A stretch of DNA of 64,000 nt from JALGWA01 sp964604955 (GTDB lineage Bacteria; Arandabacterota; Arandabacteria; Arandabacterales; JALGWA01), in the NCBI GenBank assembly GCA_964604955.1, contig CAZSBE010000002.1, forward strand, positions 3,032 to 67,031, in the 5' to 3' direction. Shown piece by piece: positions 58,555 through 64,000 of this stretch. The first letter of the stretch is position 1; each line of letters starts with the position of its first letter. Both the position numbers and the translations under genes were made by a program. A model generated the notes under the pieces. It did not search any database, was not told where the DNA came from, and worked only from the letters and a program-made list of their open reading frames with translations.

Positions 58555-59457
58555 CTAATGATAAACCCTCTGGAGTCCCGCCTGATGGGCCGCCGCGAGC
58601 GCCGCCTCGAATTCGCGCCGGCTGAGGCCGCCGGAGATTTCCTCGAATCCAGCCGACTTGTAGCAGGGCCTGTACTGGGCCATGACGTTTACGAAAGCCC
58701 GGGGAGAGAGTCTGCCGGCGATGAACTCGAAGATCCTGGCGGCGTCCGCCAGGCCCCCGGGCATGACCAGATGCCGTATGATGAGACCGCGCAACGCTAT
58801 GCCGTCTCTTATGATAAGGTCGCCGACCTGGCTCTGCATCTCGGCGACGGCGCGCGTTGCCACCTCGCGGTAGTCGGGGGCTTCGCAGTAGGAACGCGCG
58901 GGCTTGTCGCTCCAGAACTTGAAGTCCGGCATGTAAATATCAACCACCCCCCTGAGAAGCCTCATGGCTTCGCCTCCTTCATAGCCGCCGCAGTTATAGA
59001 CAAGCGGTACCGACAGGCCGTCGCGCGCGGCGATGAGGGTCGCTTCCAGTATTTGCGGAAGATAATGCGTGGGCGTTACGAGGTTGATGTTATGGCAACC
59101 GTCGCGCTCCAGACCGCACATCACGGCTGCCAGGTCCACCGGCTCGACTTCCCCGCCGCGACACTCGTGGCTTATGTCGTAGTTCTGGCAGAAGCAGCAC
59201 TTGAGGTTGCAGCCTGAGAAGAAAATGGTCCCCGAGCCATCACGCCCCACGAGCGGAGACTCCTCGCCGAAGTGGGGCCCGAAGCTGGCCACGGCTGCAA
59301 GTGCTCCGCCCCCGCAATAACCCCGTTCCCCCTTCGACCTGTCCACTCCGCAGCGCCGGGGGCACAGGGCGCAACTCGAGAGCATCGCTTTGGCCGCAGA
59401 AACGCGCCTTTCGAGCTCGCCTGATTCCAAGAGATCCCTATAGGCGGGAAAGCCCAT
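58555..59457 (-). CDS. Radical SAM protein (PflA/PflX-like)
   Basis: A 300-residue radical SAM enzyme. A leading Cys motif (CALCPRRC, then YCGGG) precedes the cluster cysteines Cys83, Cys87 and Cys90 in SGCNLKCCFCQNYD. MPDFKFWSDKPARSYC and HLVMPGGLADAARIFEF match the PflX group of uncharacterised activase-like proteins. No SPASM or glycyl-radical partner is visible. It starts three bases after the M23 peptidase stop. Confidence 0.85.
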   Translation of the reverse strand: MGFPAYRDLLESGELERRVSAAKAMLSSCALCPRRCGVDRSKGERGYCGGGALAAVASFGPHFGEESPLVGRDGSGTIFFSGCNLKCCFCQNYDISHECRGGEVEPVDLAAVMCGLERDGCHNINLVTPTHYLPQILEATLIAARDGLSVPLVYNCGGYEGGEAMRLLRGVVDIYMPDFKFWSDKPARSYCEAPDYREVATRAVAEMQSQVGDLIIRDGIALRGLIIRHLVMPGGLADAARIFEFIAGRLSPRAFVNVMAQYRPCYKSAGFEEISGGLSRREFEAALAAAHQAGLQRVYH

Positions 59458-59460
59458 AGG

Positions 59461-60378
59461 TCAGTCGACGATTACGTCGGAGGGGAGTATATACTTGAGC
59501 GGGTTCTGCGCTACGCCGCTTATTCTCACTTCGTAGTGGAGATGCGGGGCTGTCGACCGGCCCGTATTCCCGACATAGGCGATGACATCGCCGCGCTTCA
59601 CGTTCTTGCCGACCCGTACGAGGTTCTTGGCGTTGTGGGCGTACCGCGTGACCATGCCGTTGCCGTGATCGATCTCCACCGTATATCCGTATCCGCGACT
59701 GTATTTCGAGACGACGACAACGCCGTCGGCGGTCGCGTACACTTTGGCGCCGCTTCTGGTCTGGAAGTCGAGGCCTTCATGGCGGCTGATGCGCTTGGTG
59801 AAGGGATCCCGCCGCTTGCCGAAGCCGCTCGAGATGAAGCCGCCGTCAACGGGCCTCAGCGACGGGATGTACTTGAGGTCCTCGGTCTTCTGGCGGAGTT
59901 GCTCGTAGATCTCGTCGAAAGAGTGGCGCTGGAGTTTCATCTGTCTCAGGAGCTTCTCGATGTCGCTGTCCAGCAGCGAGATTCTCTCCCCCAGGGGGCC
60001 GTCGGGCAGCGTGTAGCCCGTCTCCGGACCACCGATACCCACTTCCCACACATCCTTGTCGATGGGCTCGAGGTCGGCCATTATCCTCATTCTCTCTTCG
60101 AAGACGACGTGTTCATTCATATCGCCCTCGAGCGAGGTGACCTTCTCGGTCAGCCGGTCCAGCTCGGCCCTCAGGGTCTCGTTCTCACTGGAAAGGCCGG
60201 CCAGGCGGGCGTGGTCTATCCTCTCGGAGACCCCGCACAGCCCCGCGTACAGCGAGAACGCGAATAGCGAACCGATACCAATAGCTACAAATACAAGCAA
60301 GGTCCGGGGTATGGATATGGTCCTGGGCTTTGCTTTCGCTGACTGCATGACGATGACTGTAAACCTCTCAGAGAGCAC
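59461..60378 (-). CDS. M23 family metallopeptidase (murein endopeptidase-like)
   Basis: About 305 residues. A membrane anchor (TLLVFVAIGIGSLFAFSLYAG) and a coiled coil (about 60-165) precede a LytM domain with zinc motifs RHEGLDFQ and APHLHYEV and the segment GVVVVSKYSRGYGYTVEIDH. It should cleave peptidoglycan cross-links or regulate amidases. The start is probably the GTG at 60376-60378 (VLSERFTVIVM), matching the usual beginning of these proteins; an ATG ten codons later lacks a good ribosome site. Confidence 0.9.
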   Translation of the reverse strand: MLSERFTVIVMQSAKAKPRTISIPRTLLVFVAIGIGSLFAFSLYAGLCGVSERIDHARLAGLSSENETLRAELDRLTEKVTSLEGDMNEHVVFEERMRIMADLEPIDKDVWEVGIGGPETGYTLPDGPLGERISLLDSDIEKLLRQMKLQRHSFDEIYEQLRQKTEDLKYIPSLRPVDGGFISSGFGKRRDPFTKRISRHEGLDFQTRSGAKVYATADGVVVVSKYSRGYGYTVEIDHGNGMVTRYAHNAKNLVRVGKNVKRGDVIAYVGNTGRSTAPHLHYEVRISGVAQNPLKYILPSDVIVD

Positions 60379-60410
60379 TCCAACCCCCAAACGCAGACGT
60401 ACAGCGTCGG

Positions 60411-60439
60411 AGGGTAGAGAATCGCGGCCTGGTTGTCAA
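60411..60439 (-). promoter_or_regulatory. Promoter candidate of the M23 peptidase gene
   Basis: Minus strand TTGACA, 17-base spacer, TACCCT (-10 at 60411-60416). The -35 is perfect and the -10 weak. Confidence 0.5.
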
Positions 60440-60452
60440 GTAAATTATCGGC

Positions 60453-61121
60453 TCAGTTCAGATAGGCCTTGAGGTGAACGCTCCTCGAGGCATGTCTCAG
60501 CCTCTGTATGGCCTTTTCCTTGATCTGCCTGACCCGCTCGCGGGTTAATCCCAGGATCCTTCCGATTTCCTCGAGCGTGAGGGCCTCCTCGCGACCGATC
60601 CCGAAATACAGCGTCAGGATCTTGGCCTCGCGGGCGCCCAGCATCTCGAGCGCTTCTGCCACATCCTCCTGGAGCGACCTGTCGATGACGCTCTTATCCG
60701 GCGAAGGCGCGTCCTCATCCGGGAGAACCTCCCGGAGCGAACTGTCGTCCTCATCGGTGGTAGGGGCATCGATCGAGAGATGCGGTATCGACACCTTGAG
60801 GGTATCCGATACCTCCTTCTCGCTGATATCAAGATGCTCGGCGATCTCGTGGGCCGTAGGCTCCCTGCCGAGCTCGTGACCCAGCTCACCCGATGTCTTG
60901 CCTATGCGGCTCAGCGTACCCGCCCTGTTGAGCGGCAGCCTGACGATTCTCGACTGCTCCGCCAGGGCCTGGAGTATGCGCTGCCTTATCCACCAGATCG
61001 CATAGGAAATGAACTTGCAGCCCTTCTTCTCATCAAAGGTCGTCGCCGCGCGTACGAGACCCGCGTTGCCTTCGCTGATGAGATCGGCAAGGCTCAAGCC
61101 CCTGTTCCTGTACTGCCTGGC
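60453..61121 (-). CDS. rpoD: Principal-type RNA polymerase sigma factor, C-terminal part (split by scaffold join)
   Basis: Region 2 to 4 of a sigma-70 factor. Reading begins at GCC (61119-61121) with ARQYRNRGL, continues through SLADLISEGNAGLVRA and the -10-recognition segment ISYAIWWIRQRILQAL, region 3, and region 4 with LTLEEIGRILGLTRERVRQI. The N-terminal part lies at 61254-61438 across a join. A TTG at 61095 would be a false start. Size and lack of region 1.1 fit FCB housekeeping sigma factors. Confidence 0.9.
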   Translation of the reverse strand, partial: ARQYRNRGLSLADLISEGNAGLVRAATTFDEKKGCKFISYAIWWIRQRILQALAEQSRIVRLPLNRAGTLSRIGKTSGELGHELGREPTAHEIAEHLDISEKEVSDTLKVSIPHLSIDAPTTDEDDSSLREVLPDEDAPSPDKSVIDRSLQEDVAEALEMLGAREAKILTLYFGIGREEALTLEEIGRILGLTRERVRQIKEKAIQRLRHASRSVHLKAYLN

Positions 61122-61243
61122 CTATGTATTTCCTCACATTTAACACCTCATCATCACGTACTGTGGTCATTCCACCAAGCTTTGGATAGGGGTACCACCA
61201 CTGCCAGTCTCCGGTGTATTTGCTGATAAATCCTATCAGATCA
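61122..61243. other. Foreign sequence at a contig end inside the sigma gene
   Basis: About 45% GC by my count against a much richer background. It interrupts the sigma factor with an immediate stop codon. On the minus strand it is open for about 41 codons in another frame (containing WYPYPKLGGMTTV), so it looks like a coding fragment from elsewhere, probably a chimeric contig tail. Confidence 0.75.
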
Positions 61244-61253
61244 NNNNNNNNNN
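61244..61253. other. Assembly gap (10 N)
   Basis: Ten undetermined bases of conventional scaffold padding; the true distance is not known from it. Confidence 0.99.
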
Positions 61254-61438
61254 CTCACGACAAAGCGCAGGTTGGACTTGACCAGCTGGTCAAGCGCCGC
61301 CTGCTCACCGCCGCGGATGCGTTGCGCCAGTTCCGCCTCCTGCTCTGGTTTGAGCAGGGGCACGTCGCTTATCTCCCGCAGATAAAGCGCGAGTGACTTT
61401 TCTTCTTCCACGAAACTCCTCTCATCCCTAGCCATCAT
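61254..61438 (-). CDS. rpoD: Principal-type sigma factor, N-terminal part
   Basis: About 61 residues ending in QLVKSNLRFVV plus the first two bases of a serine codon. LALYLREISDVPLLKPEQEA is region 1.2 and EAELAQRIRGGEQAALDQLV leads into region 2.1. The chosen ATG at 61436-61438 follows GGGGTGAGG. It is 28 bases after the HtrA stop, so the two are likely co-transcribed. It joins the C-terminal part (60453-61121) if about four bases are restored. Confidence 0.88.
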
Positions 61439-61466
61439 CCTCACCCCACCTTTGTCCCGACAGGTC

Positions 61467-62942
61467 CTAGTCCTGCCCGGGCTTAACAGCGACGTAGCGA
61501 CTGATGCCCTCGTGCCTTACAAGAAACAGCACCGGTTTGCCGCCACGATCCTTGGCCTCGCCGATAGCCTCTTCATAGTCATCGAGGCTACGTATGTCCT
61601 TCCCGTCCACTTCTTCGATAAGATCCCCCACACCCAGCCCGGCGTCTTCAGCCGGACTATCCGCATCCACCCCGACTATCACCACCCCTTTTTCGAGGTC
61701 AGCCGGCGCGGTCCTCCTGCCAACAGGGCCGCTCACATCGTCCACGGTGATTCCGAGCCACTCTCCCCTGTAAGGCTGGCTGGTCGCCCTCGCGATGCGC
61801 GTCGGCCGCTCACCCAGCGTCACATTGAGTTTCCGGGTGTCACCGTCTCTGAGTACCTTCACCTCCACCCCGGCTCCGACGCCGGCCTGGGCAACATTCA
61901 GCCTGAACTCGTCGACCTGGCTGGCCTTCTGGCCGTTGAACTCCACGATAATGTCACCCCTCTTCACGCCGGCGAGGTCGGCAGGCCCGTCCTCAACCAC
62001 TTCAGCCACCAGGATGCCCTCCTTGGCCTCGACGCCAAGGGCGTCCGCCAGGTCCCGGGTAATCGCCTGCGGCAGTATCCCAAGATAGCCCCAGGAGACC
62101 TTACCGGACCTTATGATTTCATCCGTGACCCGTCTGACCAGGTTAATCGGGATGGCAAAACCGATTCCCTGACCGTACGGGTTAATGGCTGTATTCATAC
62201 CGATGGCTTCGCCGTTTATATTCACCAGCGGTCCGCCACTGTTGCCGAAATTGATGGATGCGTCCGTCTGAATGAAGCTCTGCAGCGCCGGGGTGCCGCC
62301 CATTATATTGAGTTCCGAGCGCCCCTTCGCGCTTATGATCCCCACGGTCATGGTCCCCTCGAGATAACCGAAGGGATTGCCGACCGCAATCGCCCAGTCG
62401 CCGATTCTGATTGCGTCCGAATCGCCGAGCGGCACAGTGGGGAAATCCCCGTCGGCTTCGATCTTCAGCACCGCTATGTCCGTGTTCGGATCGGTGCCCA
62501 CCACTTCCGCGACGTACTCCCTCTCGTCCGGCAGCCTGACCGTCACTTCCTCCGCATCCGCGACCACATGATTGTTCGTCAGAACGTAGCCGAGCTTGTC
62601 GAAGATGAAGCCCGAAGCGAACCCGGGGACTTCATACTCCTCCCGCGGCGCATCCGGAATCAGGTCCCTGAACAGCCGGCCGAAGGGCTGGTTAAACATG
62701 CCTGAACTTTCAACGGTTCGTTTGGTATCGATACTGACGACAGCGGGCATCACCATCTCCGCCACACTCACAAAAGGACTCGCCGTTACTTCGCCGCCCG
62801 TCACCGCCAGGGTCGCAAGTGCCTGAGCTTTCGACCGGGGCTGAGAGGCAGCACTTTCAGCGCGGGAGTCCGACCACTCGCAACCGAGCGCGAGTATGAG
62901 ACAGAGAACGACACCGGCAATCAGCGCAGCGCGTAATCTCAT
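61467..62942 (-). CDS. htrA: HtrA/DegP-family serine protease with two PDZ domains
   Basis: A 491-residue periplasmic protease. The signal sequence ends LILALGCEWS, so it may be lipid-anchored at Cys21. The trypsin-like triad is His125 (TNNHVV), Asp155 (NTDIAVL) and Ser235 (GNSGGPLV). Two PDZ domains follow (about 290-380 and 395-490; ILVAEVVEDGPADLAGVKRG and VIVGVDADSPAEDAGLGVGD). It degrades or refolds damaged envelope proteins. It heads a unit that continues into the sigma factor gene and has a strong promoter and structured leader. Confidence 0.95.
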   Translation of the reverse strand: MRLRAALIAGVVLCLILALGCEWSDSRAESAASQPRSKAQALATLAVTGGEVTASPFVSVAEMVMPAVVSIDTKRTVESSGMFNQPFGRLFRDLIPDAPREEYEVPGFASGFIFDKLGYVLTNNHVVADAEEVTVRLPDEREYVAEVVGTDPNTDIAVLKIEADGDFPTVPLGDSDAIRIGDWAIAVGNPFGYLEGTMTVGIISAKGRSELNIMGGTPALQSFIQTDASINFGNSGGPLVNINGEAIGMNTAINPYGQGIGFAIPINLVRRVTDEIIRSGKVSWGYLGILPQAITRDLADALGVEAKEGILVAEVVEDGPADLAGVKRGDIIVEFNGQKASQVDEFRLNVAQAGVGAGVEVKVLRDGDTRKLNVTLGERPTRIARATSQPYRGEWLGITVDDVSGPVGRRTAPADLEKGVVIVGVDADSPAEDAGLGVGDLIEEVDGKDIRSLDDYEEAIGEAKDRGGKPVLFLVRHEGISRYVAVKPGQD

Positions 62943-62957
62943 ACTAATCCCCCCTCT

Positions 62958-62972
62958 GATAGTGATACTATC
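62958..62972 (-). promoter_or_regulatory. Inverted repeat next to the htrA ribosome site
   Basis: Perfect GATAGT-GAT-ACTATC about 16 bases before the ATG, immediately upstream of the GGGGGG ribosome site. It could be an mRNA hairpin that affects initiation or a protein-binding site. Confidence 0.4.
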
Positions 62973-63051
62973 TCCCTACTTCCAATGGATTAAACCGGAA
63001 ACCTGGCGAAAAGTTCCACGTGCGGCCCAATCCACCCCAGTTCAAAAAGCA

Positions 63052-63073
63052 GGCGGGGCTGGCGTACCCCGCC
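63052..63073 (-). other. Stable hairpin at the 5' end of the htrA leader
   Basis: Seven-base GC stem GGCGGGG/CCCCGCC with an eight-base loop, close to the predicted transcription start of htrA. It may protect the mRNA 5' end. Confidence 0.35.
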
Positions 63074-63088
63074 ATTGAAGCAGCACCT

Positions 63089-63117
63089 ATTTTACCCAAG
63101 GTTGTGTAAGGTGTCAA
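63089..63117 (-). promoter_or_regulatory. Strong sigma-70 promoter of htrA
   Basis: Minus strand TTGACA, 17-base spacer, TAAAAT (-10 at 63089-63094). Confidence 0.8.
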
Positions 63118-63125
63118 CACTTTTC

Positions 63126-63154
63126 TTGCCCTACCTCTCCTGGTCTGGTATATT
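63126..63154 (+). promoter_or_regulatory. Sigma-70 promoter of the LpxH-like gene
   Basis: TTGCCC, 17-base spacer, TATATT (63149-63154), back-to-back with the htrA promoter; the two -35 boxes are only eight bases apart. Confidence 0.68.
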
Positions 63155-63193
63155 CACCCCGTTCTTTAGACGCGTCCGGGAACCGGAGGTTGC

Positions 63194-63940
63194 ATGCCCG
63201 AAAACAGGGTCTCCAAAGCCGCTTATTTCATCTCAGACGCCCATCTGGGGGGCTATCCGGAGATAGAAGCCGCCTCTCTTCCCATGCTATATGCCCTTCT
63301 GGACGAAATCCTGGCCCGCCGGGGGGACCTGTACATAGTCGGGGACCTGATCGACTTCTGGATCGAGTACGCCACCGTCGTGCCCAGAAAGCCCTTCAAA
63401 GTGCTGGCCCGCCTGAGTTCGATGGTGGACGCCGGCTGCCGTGTGGCCTATGTGGCCGGAAACCACGATTTCTGGATGGGGGATTTCCTGTCGGGCGACG
63501 TCGGGCTTGAGACCTATCCTGAGTCTCTCGAGACCGAGATCGGCGGCAGGCGCTTCTATATCTCGCACGGGGACGGCGTGGCCACCACCGGCGATCCCGG
63601 GTACAGGACGCTCAAATCATTCCTTCACAGCCCGCTGGTGACCGCGGCCTTCAAGTCGCTGCATCCAGACGTCGGGCTCTTCCTGGCGAGGCAGTTCTCG
63701 CGGTCGAGCAGGAAGCGCAGTTCGAGTCTCGACAAGAGCAACGAGCACCTGCTCCGCTCCTTCACCGAAAGAAAAGCCGGAGAGGGCTTCGACTACGTGG
63801 TCCTGGGGCACATGCACAAGCCCTATACCTTCGAAGCCGGTGGCGCCACCTGCCTGGTGGTGGGCGACTGGATCCGGCATTTCACCTACGGCCTCTTCGA
63901 GGGCGGCAATCTCGAGCTCAAGCACTGGCCCCCAGGATAA
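63194..63940 (+). CDS. lpxH: LpxH-like UDP-2,3-diacylglucosamine diphosphatase
   Basis: A 248-residue calcineurin-like phosphoesterase. Metal motifs: ISDAHLGG, VGDLIDFW, VAGNHDFWMG, SHGDGVA and LGHMHKPY. GDLIDFW and the layout match LpxH, which removes UMP from UDP-2,3-diacylglucosamine in lipid A synthesis; a related phosphatase is possible. GGAGG precedes the ATG. It is divergent from htrA, both envelope functions. Confidence 0.85.
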   Translation: MPENRVSKAAYFISDAHLGGYPEIEAASLPMLYALLDEILARRGDLYIVGDLIDFWIEYATVVPRKPFKVLARLSSMVDAGCRVAYVAGNHDFWMGDFLSGDVGLETYPESLETEIGGRRFYISHGDGVATTGDPGYRTLKSFLHSPLVTAAFKSLHPDVGLFLARQFSRSSRKRSSSLDKSNEHLLRSFTERKAGEGFDYVVLGHMHKPYTFEAGGATCLVVGDWIRHFTYGLFEGGNLELKHWPPG

Positions 63941-63945
63941 TAGTG

Positions 63946-63969
63946 GGGGTCAGGTCTTGAAATGCACAA
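63946..63969 (+). repeat. REP-like element, single copy (locus F)
   Basis: One full 24-bp copy in plus orientation, starting six bases after the lpxH-like stop. The remaining 31 bases to the window end show no feature. Confidence 0.9.
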
Positions 63970-64000
63970 TTGGACCTCGGCAGTCCCCCAGTGGCTTCTT

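Noticed and set aside
58439..59457. Established RiPP cluster (radical SAM plus precursor peptide)
   Set aside because: The radical SAM enzyme lacks a SPASM or RRE-like domain and there is no transporter or protease; kept only as a speculative reading of the small gene.

Overview
The window is a GC-rich bacterial chromosome segment, almost certainly from a metagenome-assembled genome, because a 10-base run of N at 61244-61253 marks a scaffold join. The content points to an uncultivated diderm of the broad FCB group (Eisenbacteria, Krumholzibacteria, Zixibacteria and relatives are plausible; this is inference). The clues are secreted proteins ending in FlgD-like or T9SS-like immunoglobulin domains, a DUF2723 membrane protein fused to TPRs, ComEA-type helix-hairpin-helix barrel proteins, an LpxH-like phosphatase, and a short housekeeping sigma factor lacking region 1.1. 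Nearly everything is on the minus strand; only a REP-associated transposase (16535) and an LpxH-like gene (63194) are on the plus strand. I see no rRNA, tRNA, CRISPR array or origin. No stretch longer than 300 bases lacks a gene.

Layout in coordinate order (minus-strand units are transcribed right to left). 1-6342: one operon behind a near-consensus promoter with a ureidopropionase-like hydrolase, a PreA-like dihydropyrimidine dehydrogenase, dihydropyrimidinase, threonine synthase, an orphan 2Fe-2S hydroxylase subunit, a PPC/DUF296 protein and an aminotransferase. This looks like reductive pyrimidine or hydantoin breakdown linked to amino-acid metabolism. 6367-16420: envelope and secretion genes. 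16433-17452: a REP-associated transposase (RAYT) flanked by its repeats. 17425-24079: glycolysis, a SagB-like oxidoreductase, SdhAB and two c-type cytochromes. 24223-31984: AmrS, methyltransferase, acetyltransferase, RsmI, a small UVR-like protein, RecJ, threonine aldolase and an ADP-ribosylglycohydrolase. 32040-39986: the rho-rpmE-DUF1385-prfA-prmC-murA-selB unit. 39998-41112: a TPR lipoprotein. 41153-50985: priA plus a c-di-GMP and phosphorelay cluster. 51128-53212: tsaD and ybbR. 53275-62942: holB, holA, two membrane HD-GYP proteins, a radical SAM enzyme, an M23 peptidase, a sigma factor and HtrA. 63194-63940: the LpxH-like gene.

Three themes stand out. First, a dispersed 23-24 bp repeat with the core GGGGTCAGGTCTTG occurs at six loci, flanks the RAYT gene in inverted orientation, and supplies the last codons and stop codons of gpmA and sdhB. 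Second, three intergenic sites match the sigma-54 consensus TGGCACG-N4-TTGC, upstream of the metallophosphoesterase/envelope operon, the RAYT gene and the signalling cluster. Third, the signalling cluster pairs a histidine kinase carrying a degenerate HD-GYP domain with a pseudokinase that has lost its phospho-accepting histidine, next to two response regulators, a GGDDF protein and a canonical HD-GYP. Two small reading frames sit in front of the two membrane HD-GYP genes.
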